From the NCBI RefSeq assembly GCF_008693005.1, contig NZ_VXKE01000021.1, positions 266,660-330,659 on the forward strand: a stretch of 64,000 nt of DNA. Reading direction: 5' to 3'. The position numbers and the translations under genes are program-made. The notes beneath the pieces were generated by a model. That model searched no databases. It worked only from the letters and a program-made list of their open reading frames with translations, and was not told the DNA's origin. Below are positions 56,666-64,000 of this stretch, in pieces; position 1 is the first letter of the stretch, and every line of letters begins with the position of its first letter. This DNA is from Helicobacter canis. GTDB taxonomy: Bacteria > Campylobacterota > Campylobacteria > Campylobacterales > Helicobacteraceae.

Positions 56666-57811
56666 TTAAGTTGTTTTATTGGCAATAAGGCTTTGCACTT
56701 GGGCTTTTATCTCATCATAGAAAAAGCTCTCTCTAAAGCCTTCCATTTTACCACCAGCGGCGTTCTTATGCCCCCCACCATTGAAAAGCTCCTTACTCAG
56801 CGCGCAGACATCACAGCCCCCATTGGCACGCAGTGAGACATTGCCCCTAGCGTTGATGTCCATATAAAAGTCATATTCTGGATTCTGGCGTAAGAAAAGA
56901 TTGGCAAGCACGCTAATCCCGCCCATAGAGTAGCTCAAAAACCCCACTTTATCGCGGTAGTGTATGGTGCATTGCTCTTTGAGTGTGCCAAGTAGTGCGG
57001 CTTGCTTTGTGCTTGTGATGTGATCCATTGTTTCATTATCTGGGTCGCCTTCAAGTGCACATTTTTTAAGCACAAATATCGCATTATCAAACTCCACTGC
57101 GCCTTTTTCTCTCCCTAGATACGACCTAGCAGCTTCAAGCAAGTTAAACTTATACGCTCTATGGGGCTTGTCAAACATAAAGCGATTGAGCTCATTACTC
57201 CCAGCAATGAGCCCTAAAGCCACCTTGCCAAACTCAAACCCATAGCCATCTTCGCGCCAAATATCCACAGAGTTTATCATCTCCACCATATCAGCTAGTG
57301 GGGCGATGTGCGTGGGTGAGTGGATAGCTTTTAGCATTGTAGATTCTGCTATATCTTCAAATCGCTTGGCTTGAGTGGATTCTAGGGCTTTGGGGTAGAG
57401 ATCTTGCAGGGTTTCAAAGGTGATTTTTGTCGCGCATTTACTAGAATCTAAATGATACCAATCAAACATTTTCGCGCACTCTTCCCCGCTAATGTGGTGA
57501 TCAAGCAAGAGCAAGGATACATCTTTTTGCTGGAGTTTGTAGGCATTGACTCGCTCATAGACATATTTTGCTTCACTAGGGGTTAGATTAAGATCGGTAA
57601 TAAGGATCAAAAAGCTTTGGTGTGTTTTGGTGCGAAATCTCTCTTCAAAGGCAAAATGTGTATCAAGGCGCGTGAAAATACTCTGCAAGCGCACCATAAC
57701 CTCTCTGCCATAATTGGCATTATAAAACTCTATATCATCAAAAAAGTAGCGCGAGATAAACTGCGCCCCATAGCCATCAAGATCAATATGCGAGAGATGG
57801 AAAACTTTCAT
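56666..57811 (-). CDS. DHH-family phosphoesterase
   Basis: The 381-residue protein has the DHH-type N-terminus FHLSHIDLDGYGAQFISRYFF (metal ligands), ILITDLNLTPSEAKYVYERV, LLLDHHISGEECAKMFDWY (DHH motif near 103-105), and the C-terminal DHHA1 region FNGGGHKNAAGGKMEGF. These match the NrnB/NrnA type of exonucleases acting on nano-RNAs and pGpG, or related cyclic-nucleotide phosphodiesterases. The substrate is not decided. The order rpsO, flhA, DHH also occurs in H. pylori. It starts 26 bases after flhA. Confidence 0.88.
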   Translation of the reverse strand: MKVFHLSHIDLDGYGAQFISRYFFDDIEFYNANYGREVMVRLQSIFTRLDTHFAFEERFRTKTHQSFLILITDLNLTPSEAKYVYERVNAYKLQQKDVSLLLLDHHISGEECAKMFDWYHLDSSKCATKITFETLQDLYPKALESTQAKRFEDIAESTMLKAIHSPTHIAPLADMVEMINSVDIWREDGYGFEFGKVALGLIAGSNELNRFMFDKPHRAYKFNLLEAARSYLGREKGAVEFDNAIFVLKKCALEGDPDNETMDHITSTKQAALLGTLKEQCTIHYRDKVGFLSYSMGGISVLANLFLRQNPEYDFYMDINARGNVSLRANGGCDVCALSKELFNGGGHKNAAGGKMEGFRESFFYDEIKAQVQSLIANKTT

Positions 57812-57837
57812 AATCTATATCCTTATGCTTTACTCTA

Positions 57838-60042
57838 TCAAAAGTTTGGCGAGATTAAGCCTACTTGCTCAAATTTTGCATTTGGGTCAATTTCTGCATA
57901 GCTTATAACTGGAATCCTTGCCTTAATATCACGCACTTCTTTCACCATAACGCGCCGTAGCTTGACATCAGTGGCGATGACACCATAGATATTTTTCTCT
58001 TTCATCGCTTCTATGGCGTTTTTAAGCCCTAGGGTAAATTGCTCAGACTCTACGGCAGTGAGTGCTAGCACTTGTCCATAGTCTGGGTCATTTTTAATGC
58101 GTGCTTTAAGATACTCTTCATCAAGTGGTGAGAATCCTATAATTTTCAGCACACCATCAGAATCTGCAAAAGTCTGTGTGATAACTCTAGCAAGCCTAGC
58201 GCGCACCCCTTCAATGATCACATCAAGATCCAAGCCTAGCGCGTGTTTATCGATAGTTGTCTCAAGGATTGTGAGCATATCTCGTATAGGCACTCGCTCT
58301 GCAAGTAAGGCTTGTAGCACCATACGGATAATAGATGAGATTTTGCGCGCTTCTTCGATTAGGGCAGGGTAGTCATCGCTCATACGATTTAGTATGCCAT
58401 TGACTTCATCGCGTGTGATAAACTCCTGTGCGTTGCGCGTTACAAGCTCGCTAATATGCGTAGAAATCACAGAAGATGGGTCAAACACCGTATATCCTGC
58501 GATAATGGCATCTTCTTTATCTTTAGCATCAATCCACACTGCATTCATACCAAATGCCGGCTCTTGCACTTCCACACCCTCAATTTTCTTGCCCACAACG
58601 CCTGTGTCAAGGGCTAGAAACTTAGTAGGCATAACCATTCCCTCACCGATGACCACGCCCTTTAGCTTGACTTCATAGTTTGGCGATGGGAGCATAAGAT
58701 TATCGCGGATTCTAATTTGTGGCATTAGGAATCCATAATCATGCGCGATTTTCTTACGCATCGATCGCACGCGCTCAATCAGCAAGCCACCTTGCTTTTG
58801 ATCCGCTAGCCCAATAAGCTCAAACCCAAGCTCAAGCTCTAAGAAATCAACCTTTAGCGCGTCTTTTAGATTCTGCTCTTCTTCTTTGCGGATCTCTTCT
58901 TGCGTTTTTTCTGGCTTGGGGGCAGGGGAGAGATCGGGCTCTGCTTGTGGCTCTTCCAAGCTTGCGGTGAAGTTTGTGTTAAATTTCTTATTTACCCAAT
59001 CAAGCAAGATAGAAAGCAAGCTTTTTTTATCTTCCCTAGAGAGTAGCCACGCGATAAAGAGCAAGACCGCCCCCACAAATAGCAGCGAGAGAGTAGGAAG
59101 CCCGGGGATTGAAGCAAAAAGCAGCAAGATCATACCCACAATGACCAGAGTTTTAGACTGAGAGGTAAGCTGTGAGACGAGATTTTGCGCGAAGCTTTCT
59201 TTGGCATTCTCTTGCGCAGCGGTGCGAGTGGCGACAATACCAGTAGCCGTAGCGATGATAAGAGCTGGGATCTGCCCGACAAGCCCATCACCAATGGTAA
59301 GGATCGTAAAGGTCTGTGCTGCTTGCGCGAAGCCCATATCATATTGGGTCATACCGATCAAAAATCCGCCAACAATATTGATGATAGTGATGATGATAGA
59401 AGCGATCGCATCGCCTTTGACAAACTTGCTCGCCCCATCCATTGAGCCATAAAAATCCGCTTCTTGTGATAATGCGGCTCGGCGAAGCTTGGCTTCTTTC
59501 TCATCGATTAGCCCACTATTAAAATCTGCATCAATTGCCATCTGCTTGCCCGGCATCGCATCAAGCGCGAAGCGCGCACGCACTTCTGTAACGCGCGTAG
59601 AGCCGTTGGTAACGACAAGCAGATTTACAAGCACCAAAATACTAAAGATAATCACCCCTATGACATAGTTTCCGCTAATGGTAAATTCACCAAATGCAGT
59701 GATAATATCGCTCACAGCACTAGGTCCGCGGTAGCCTTCAGTTAGAATCATACGCGTAGTAGCGACATTGAGTGCTAGGCGAAATAGCGTAACAATGAGC
59801 AGCAGGGTAGGGAAAGCGGAGAAGTCTGTAGGCTTAGTGATATAAAGCGCGATGAAAATGATTAGGATTGAGAGCATAATGGAAATAGTTAGCAAAAAGT
59901 CCAAAACCATCGGCGGTAAAGGGACTATGATAATCACAAGAATACAAAGCAAAAACGCCACAACGGTCAAGTCTTTACTACGCAGCATCGCCTGCACAAA
60001 TGCGACAAGCTTTTGCAGTGCTGTTTGCCCCTTAGACGCCAT
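57838..60042 (-). CDS. flhA: Flagellar export component FlhA
   Basis: FlhA forms the nonameric ring of the flagellar type III export gate. The 734-residue protein has eight N-terminal helices (about 15-330) with the FHIPEP-family signature between helices 4 and 5 ([33 protein letters not shown], near 150-185), then a linker and a cytoplasmic domain (about 370-734) that docks chaperones and substrates. FlhA is also needed to activate the class 2/3 flagellar genes in Helicobacter. It is divergent from rpsO. Confidence 0.98.
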   Translation of the reverse strand: MASKGQTALQKLVAFVQAMLRSKDLTVVAFLLCILVIIIVPLPPMVLDFLLTISIMLSILIIFIALYITKPTDFSAFPTLLLIVTLFRLALNVATTRMILTEGYRGPSAVSDIITAFGEFTISGNYVIGVIIFSILVLVNLLVVTNGSTRVTEVRARFALDAMPGKQMAIDADFNSGLIDEKEAKLRRAALSQEADFYGSMDGASKFVKGDAIASIIITIINIVGGFLIGMTQYDMGFAQAAQTFTILTIGDGLVGQIPALIIATATGIVATRTAAQENAKESFAQNLVSQLTSQSKTLVIVGMILLLFASIPGLPTLSLLFVGAVLLFIAWLLSREDKKSLLSILLDWVNKKFNTNFTASLEEPQAEPDLSPAPKPEKTQEEIRKEEEQNLKDALKVDFLELELGFELIGLADQKQGGLLIERVRSMRKKIAHDYGFLMPQIRIRDNLMLPSPNYEVKLKGVVIGEGMVMPTKFLALDTGVVGKKIEGVEVQEPAFGMNAVWIDAKDKEDAIIAGYTVFDPSSVISTHISELVTRNAQEFITRDEVNGILNRMSDDYPALIEEARKISSIIRMVLQALLAERVPIRDMLTILETTIDKHALGLDLDVIIEGVRARLARVITQTFADSDGVLKIIGFSPLDEEYLKARIKNDPDYGQVLALTAVESEQFTLGLKNAIEAMKEKNIYGVIATDVKLRRVMVKEVRDIKARIPVISYAEIDPNAKFEQVGLISPNF

Positions 60043-60191
60043 ATAATGCCTTGTATGTGATGTGTTGTAGGCGCGGATTCTAGCGAGTTTTTTGTAAAAA
60101 ATAGCTTTGACTTTGGGGACATTGAGTCAAACTTAGCTCGTGTGTAGCTACCATAAATACAGAGATTTAACCTTACTTTTAGATTCTCTTT

Positions 60192-60199
60192 TATACAAT
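60192..60199 (+). promoter_or_regulatory. Putative -10 box of rpsO
   Basis: TATACAAT, 37 bases before the rpsO start. AGGAGGT gives an unusually complete Shine-Dalgarno sequence nine to five bases before the ATG. The 194-base gap also must hold the flhA promoter on the other strand, which I could not pin down. Confidence 0.5.
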
Positions 60200-60236
60200 C
60201 GCGGCTTTATTTTAACTACCAATCAGGAGGTCATTT

Positions 60237-60512
60237 ATGGCTTTAGATACGGCGAAAAAGCAGCAAATCATCACAGATTTTGCCAGAGATGCAAAGGACA
60301 CGGGCTCTTCAGAAGTGCAAATCGCGCTCCTTAGCGAGAGAATCTCCACCCTTACAGCACACCTAAAAGCAAACCCTAAGGACCACTCCAGCCGACTAGG
60401 GCTACTAAAACTCGTAGGGCGCAGAAAACACCTGCTTAAATACCTAAAGCGCACCAAATACGAGTCCTACACAAAACTCATCGCCACGCTTAATATCAAA
60501 GACCGCTCATAA
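60237..60512 (+). CDS. rpsO: 30S ribosomal protein S15
   Basis: Primary 16S rRNA binding protein, 91 residues. [62 protein letters not shown] contains the S15 signature with the conserved Gly-Ser-Ser and the [15 protein letters not shown] loop. A hairpin terminator follows. Confidence 0.98.
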   Translation: MALDTAKKQQIITDFARDAKDTGSSEVQIALLSERISTLTAHLKANPKDHSSRLGLLKLVGRRKHLLKYLKRTKYESYTKLIATLNIKDRS

Positions 60513-60535
60513 GATATTAGCGATCCTTGCTTCAA

Positions 60536-60567
60536 GCTCTAGCTCTAAGCTAGAGCATACTCTTTTT
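60536..60567 (+). terminator. Rho-independent terminator of rpsO
   Basis: GCTCTAGCT-CTA-AGCTAGAGC is a perfect nine-base-pair stem with a three-base loop, followed after six bases by TTTTT. Confidence 0.75.
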
Positions 60568-60666
60568 GTATGTAACTCTTGCTTATTACCTAATTTGCCT
60601 TAGGAACACCCAATGTATATTTTAATTTAGTTATGAAAACTATAATTTTCAAATTTTTATTTCTCT

Positions 60667-61709
60667 TTATGTATGGCTGCGCTTTTCTTTAAGGCTATCC
60701 CAAAATGCGCGTAAAAATTGGCGAAGTTTGCGATATGGAGCTTTTATGCGATCTTCAAGTGCTAGCAAATACATTGCGCGTTTATATCGCTGCTCAACAA
60801 AGGACTGCCACATCACTCTCCCCCTCCTAAAGCTTCTCTCATAAGGCTGGCTAAAAATAGCTAGCAAAAATTGCTCAAGCTGCTTTTCAAAAAGCTCAAT
60901 ATGATTAGAATCTAAAAACAAAGGCTCTCGCAGTATTGCAAGCTGCTTTGTCTTATCTGCTTCTATCTCCGCAATATGCTCGATCAAGGATTCTAGGCTA
61001 GAGAAGCTATGGGCATTGATAAACGCCTTTGCATTTATGCCCCCCCCCCATCAAATAATGGCTTAGTAGCCAAAGTATCACCCCAATAAATGGGGATAGT
61101 TTGCGCTGCTGCTGCTTGGATCAGCTTTTCTGTCAAATAGCCCGGAGTAGAAGAATTCTCAAAGCAGAGAGAGAATCTACACTCGCTTTGGAAGGCAAAT
61201 TTATCTGCAACACTTCCGCCAATGTTGTTGAGATACCTCCCACCAGAATCCACTCTTTTATACGCATTAAGCGCGTAGAAGACTTGCTCTCTATAAGGAT
61301 CAGCATTGCCATTGCTTACTACAAAGTTGCAAAAGCGACTTTTACTTGCTAAAAGCTTTTCATCAATATCTTTATGTTTTTGGCTAGCTCTTTTTACATC
61401 TTGCTCATAGAAGAGATAAAGCGGATAGCGCAAATAGCGATCTAAGAAGTGCAAATGATCAAAGCCTATGGCATAGTCGCAGATGGTGAAATTAGGCGCG
61501 ATGTTTTCGCCGGTGATAAAGATCCTTATACAATCATAAGCCAAATGCTCTTCTCCATAGGCAGAGTAAAAGACATATTCTGGATTGACACTATCAAAAA
61601 TAAGCGTGAAATGCTGCTCCAAAATAGGGCAGACTTTATCTCTTATCCCATCATCACAGCAATCGACAAAATGCACGCGCTTTTCTTGCTTCCACTTTTC
61701 CTTACTCAT
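60667..61709 (-). CDS. Alpha-1,3-fucosyltransferase (GT10), phase-variable, OFF as written
   Basis: GT10 enzymes move fucose from GDP-fucose to N-acetylglucosamine-containing LPS chains, making Lewis-type structures. The first part (61035-61709, 224 residues) holds the GT10 core: FCNFVVSN, YKRVDSGGRYLNNIGG, FSLCFENSSTPGYLTEKLI and IPIYWGD. A G10 tract on the coding strand (61040-61049) follows. With ten Gs translation ends at GGGA and a TAA (61035). With eleven or eight it continues as INAKAFINAHSF, the usual next motif, into the C-terminal part (60667-60987 as a separate frame), in all about 347 residues. It follows nhaC by 10 bases. Confidence 0.88.
61040..61049. repeat. C10/G10 homopolymer in the fucosyltransferase gene
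   Basis: Ten C on the plus strand, i.e. ten G in the coding strand. The count agrees with the translated GGGA ending of the truncated product. Eleven or eight would restore the frame. Confidence 0.92.
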
Positions 61710-61719
61710 AGCTACTCCC

Positions 61720-63246
61720 CTAGCTTTGTCTTATTGGCTGCTCTAAAGCATAGCGAGCCTTACACATATATAGCACACCTACAGCCCCGCACACCCCACA
61801 AGCCCAGCCAAGCACCACAAGCCCTGTGGCACTAGCGACCCCAAAGCCCACCAACGCCCATAGCGCAGCAAAGCTCACATAAGGAAGCTGCGTTACAAAG
61901 TGGCTTTGCGCATTGCACCCTGCCCCAGTGGCTGATAGGATTGTCGTATCAGAAATAGGCGAAGCGTGATCGCCATAGACCGCACCAGCTAGCACGGCTG
62001 ATAGGCTTAGCAAGTAATCTGCTCCACAAAGCTGCGCCATAGTCGCAGCAATGGGCAGCATAATGGCAAATGTCCCCCAGCTAGTCCCCGTAGCAAAGGC
62101 AATGAAGCCAGAAATCACAAAAACCAGCACCGGCAAAATCGCGCCTGCATATTGCGCTAGATTCTCCTGCGCTAGATTTGCTAGATACTGCCCTGTTTGC
62201 ATATCTTCATTGATAATGGGTCCAATCGCCCACGCACAAATCAAAATCAAAATAGCAGGCATCATCGAGCCAATACCATAGCGAATAATGGGCACGATAG
62301 AATCTGTCTCCAAATGCCTTATACACAGAGCCACGCTCACACACAGCGCAAAAAGCCCACCCCAGAAAAGCGCGAAGCCTGTCTGGGTGTTTTGTAGCAT
62401 TACGATAGGGCTCAAGCTCCCACTTTGTGCATAGCCACTATAAAAAAGCATTGCAGCCACACTACAAATAAGCAAGAAAATAGGTGTAATGAGTAGCCAA
62501 ATGCTTGAGATAGAGTGCTTATGCCCTGCTTCTGCTAGCTTTACACCGACATTTACGCGTGTGCGCATAGCTGGAAAATAGAGCTGCCAATAAATGCTTA
62601 AAAACACCACCAATAACGCCAGCCACGCGTAGTAGTTATGCCAAATGCTTGTAAGTAGTGTCAAAAACGCCCCAGATTCTAGGGCTAAATGCTTAGAATC
62701 CAAAATCCCTATGATATACGCACCCCAGCTTGAGATTGGCATGAGAATACAAATAGGCGCAGAGGTGGAGTCGATGATATAGGCTAGTCGCTCGCGTGTA
62801 GAGCCATTTGCGTCATTAAGCGACTTGGACATTTGCCCCACACTTAGGGCATTAAAATAATCATCGATAAATATCACAATCCCAGCAATAAATGCGACAA
62901 ACTCCGAGCCCCTAGGGCTTGTAACTCTCCCTCTAGCCCAAGCGACAAATGCCCCTACCCCACCAGAATATGAGATAAGCTGGCTCAAAATCCCAAGGAT
63001 AAGGAGAAACCCAAACACATATAGCCCATTAGAAGCTAGCTCTATCTTGCCTCTTTCATCAATGCTATAAAACACCCCAGAAATATGCCCCCACACATAG
63101 CTCAAGCTAGCACTAACGCTATCGCTCATCATCACAGCAGCGATCACTATCCCACAAAACAAGCTCAAAGTAACACGCCTTGTGATAAACACAAGCGCGA
63201 TGACCGATAAAGGCACAACAAGACTAAGCGCAGAATCCGCATACAT
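61720..63246 (-). CDS. NhaC-family Na+/H+ antiporter
   Basis: The 508-residue inner-membrane protein has about 12 hydrophobic helices. FIAGIVIFIDDYFNALSVGQMSKSLND near 116 with its DD pair, IDSTSAPICILMPISSWGAYIIGI near 157, FATGTSWGTFAIMLPIAATMAQLCG near 387 and AVYGDHASPISDTTILSATGAGCNAQSH near 420 are hallmarks of the NhaC/YheL family. It would exchange Na+ for H+ or a metabolite. AAGGA precedes the start. The fucosyltransferase gene follows 10 bases after the stop. Confidence 0.93.
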   Translation of the reverse strand: MYADSALSLVVPLSVIALVFITRRVTLSLFCGIVIAAVMMSDSVSASLSYVWGHISGVFYSIDERGKIELASNGLYVFGFLLILGILSQLISYSGGVGAFVAWARGRVTSPRGSEFVAFIAGIVIFIDDYFNALSVGQMSKSLNDANGSTRERLAYIIDSTSAPICILMPISSWGAYIIGILDSKHLALESGAFLTLLTSIWHNYYAWLALLVVFLSIYWQLYFPAMRTRVNVGVKLAEAGHKHSISSIWLLITPIFLLICSVAAMLFYSGYAQSGSLSPIVMLQNTQTGFALFWGGLFALCVSVALCIRHLETDSIVPIIRYGIGSMMPAILILICAWAIGPIINEDMQTGQYLANLAQENLAQYAGAILPVLVFVISGFIAFATGTSWGTFAIMLPIAATMAQLCGADYLLSLSAVLAGAVYGDHASPISDTTILSATGAGCNAQSHFVTQLPYVSFAALWALVGFGVASATGLVVLGWACGVCGAVGVLYMCKARYALEQPIRQS

Positions 63247-63349
63247 AAATAATCCTTACAAATAAGCCAAGAAGTCAAAGCCGCAATCCTAGCATAATCA
63301 ACTTTAAGCCCCCCCTGCCCTACCCTTCAATTCTTCACTCTCCCCCCCT

Positions 63350-63414
63350 GTCATCGCGAGCCACTTTATCCGCGTGGCAAAGCAAGGCGCAGCCGCAGCT
63401 TCTTTAGTAATCCA
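63350..63414 (-). repeat. Dispersed intergenic repeat, copy B
   Basis: GTCATCGCGAG (63350-63360) and then 63370-63414, the reverse complement of the 45-base block of copy A with one mismatch. It is about 60 kb from copy A, in the opposite orientation, and also in a gap between genes. Confidence 0.8.
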
Positions 63415-63823
63415 CAAAGCACAACAAGCACAACAAGCACAAGAAACGCAATCTACACAAAGACAAGATAAAACACAAGAATCAAGCAGATTGTAGTAGA
63501 GTTTGAGAGAGAGTGTTATAATTACGATGCCCCCAATCGCAAGAAAAGGGGCTATCTCACCAAAAAAGGCTCTGCTATGAAAAACCATAACAGACACCTT
63601 AGATTTGCATTGTATCTAAATTTTAAGCTCTTTGGACTTAGATTTAGAATTGATGTCAAACGCTAAGGCGTGGGGGCTATGCCCCCTGCCTTTTGAGTGA
63701 GATCACTCTCCCCTAGAATCCACTTTTTGAAAAACGCTTTTTCTTGTCATATTGAGCCTAAGCAAAGTGCAGGCGAAATATCTCTTGTTATTTTTACGAT
63801 ACATTTACAAGCACTACATATTT

Positions 63824-63863
63824 TTTACACACCCTTTACAAACTTTCGCAAACAATGTGTAAA
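63824..63863. promoter_or_regulatory. Spaced inverted repeat TTTACACA...TGTGTAAA
   Basis: Two perfect eight-base arms at 63824-63831 and 63856-63863, with a 24-base spacer that contains another TTTACA. It lies directly upstream of the T14 tract and promoter, so it may be an operator for the right-edge gene. The regulator is unknown. Confidence 0.35.
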
Positions 63864-63888
63864 TATTTAGTCCAATTATAAAAAGCCG

Positions 63889-63902
63889 TTTTTTTTTTTT
63901 TT
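63889..63902 (+). repeat. T14 homopolymer in a promoter region
   Basis: Fourteen consecutive T, ending nine bases before a TACAAT -10 box (63912-63917). The tract covers the -35 and part of the spacer, so its length should change promoter geometry. Confidence 0.85.
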
Positions 63903-63911
63903 GATTTTGGC

Positions 63912-63917
63912 TACAAT
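63912..63917 (+). promoter_or_regulatory. Putative -10 box of the right-edge gene
   Basis: TACAAT in TTTTGGCTACAATGTG, 41 bases before the ATG at 63959. Confidence 0.45.
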
Positions 63918-63958
63918 GTGGCTCTCATATTTTGACTATTTTTATCCAAGGAGATACT

Positions 63959-64000
63959 ATGCAAACAGCTTCTAACGCTCATAATACCCATATAATCGGG
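63959..64000 (+). CDS. Gene start cut by the right edge
   Basis: ATG with AAGGAG six bases in front, then 14 codons (QTASNAHNTHIIG) to the end of the window. Too short to identify. The Asn/Thr/Ser-rich start is not a signal peptide. The long regulatory region and the T14 tract in front of it suggest a controlled gene. Confidence 0.6.
   Translation, partial: MQTASNAHNTHIIG

Larger units (their letters stand above)
63247..63958. other. 712-base intergenic region before the right-edge gene
   Basis: Contains, in order: repeat copy B, two tandem GCACAACAA units near 63417-63436, a spaced inverted repeat, a T14 tract and a -10 box, all listed or discussed separately. An antisense open frame at 63304-63597 runs through the repeat and is Cys/Ala-rich, so I do not call it a gene. 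The stretch 63600-63780 shows nothing recognisable. Confidence 0.6.

Noticed and set aside
63417..63436. Tandem GCACAACAA units as a CRISPR or variable repeat
   Set aside because: Only two full units and no spacers; too short to support either.
63304..63597. 97-residue antisense frame
   Set aside because: Runs through repeat copy B and low-complexity GCACAACAA units; the Cys/Ala-rich product is an artefact.

Overview
The window reads as chromosome from an enterohepatic-type Helicobacter (Campylobacterota). The evidence is gene content and order: an NDH-1 operon in which nuoE and nuoF are replaced by the two short Helicobacter-type genes, followed directly by the flagellar gene pflA and a phosphomannomutase; an rpsA / small membrane protein / serA block; cheZ next to a U32 peptidase-family gene; a rpsO / flhA / DHH block; a cysteine-rich Sel1-repeat (Hcp-like) protein; and an alpha-1,3-fucosyltransferase. 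Base composition looks clearly richer in G+C than H. pylori. I cannot name the species. The only RNA gene I see is one tRNA-Arg(CCT). I found no rRNA, CRISPR array, insertion sequence or prophage.

Layout. 1-3.2 kb: end of fxsA, hemC, a DedA protein (-), a bacteriohemerythrin and a small exported protein. 3.2-5.8 kb: a dispersed intergenic repeat and a two-domain GT2-GT4 glycosyltransferase holding a (CT)12 tract. 5.9-10.1 kb (-): purD, an RDD membrane protein and lptD. 10.5-17.8 kb: gmd, a Fic protein, a type IIG restriction-modification gene broken by a G14 tract, a flagellar rod/hook-type protein, a metallo-beta-lactamase-fold hydrolase and an unrecognised HEPN-like protein (-). 18-28.6 kb: clpB, rpsA, a small membrane protein, serA, cheZ, a U32 peptidase-family gene, thiE and a DUF455 protein. 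28.8-45.8 kb: the 14-gene nuo operon plus pflA. 45.8-51.4 kb: phosphomannomutase, hup, tRNA-Arg, Hcp-like protein, psd, thiL and a small outer-membrane protein. 51.4-55.5 kb (-): a multi-spanning GT-C-like protein with a G10 tract and a TonB-dependent receptor. 55.6-60.0 kb (-): a NYN-domain protein, a small protein, a DHH phosphoesterase and flhA. 60.2-64 kb: rpsO, a fucosyltransferase broken by a G10 tract, an NhaC antiporter, and a T14 tract in front of a gene that runs off the right edge.

Two themes go beyond housekeeping. First, simple-sequence tracts that can slip during replication sit in four coding regions: a glycosyltransferase (CT12), a type IIG restriction-modification enzyme (G14), a GT-C-like membrane protein (G10) and a fucosyltransferase (G10). 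A fifth (T14) sits in a promoter region. As written, the GT2-GT4 gene is ON and the other three coding regions are OFF by one base. Together with gmd and the phosphomannomutase (GDP-sugar supply) and lptD (LPS export), this points to a surface glycan that varies by phase, plus a switchable DNA methyltransferase. Second, the nearly palindromic word TAGAWTCTA (core AGAWTCT, containing GANTC) is scattered throughout, in and between genes, far above chance. It tends to fall in poorly conserved linkers, where it encodes DSS/ESS peptides. I know of no described function for it and regard it as the best candidate for something undescribed.
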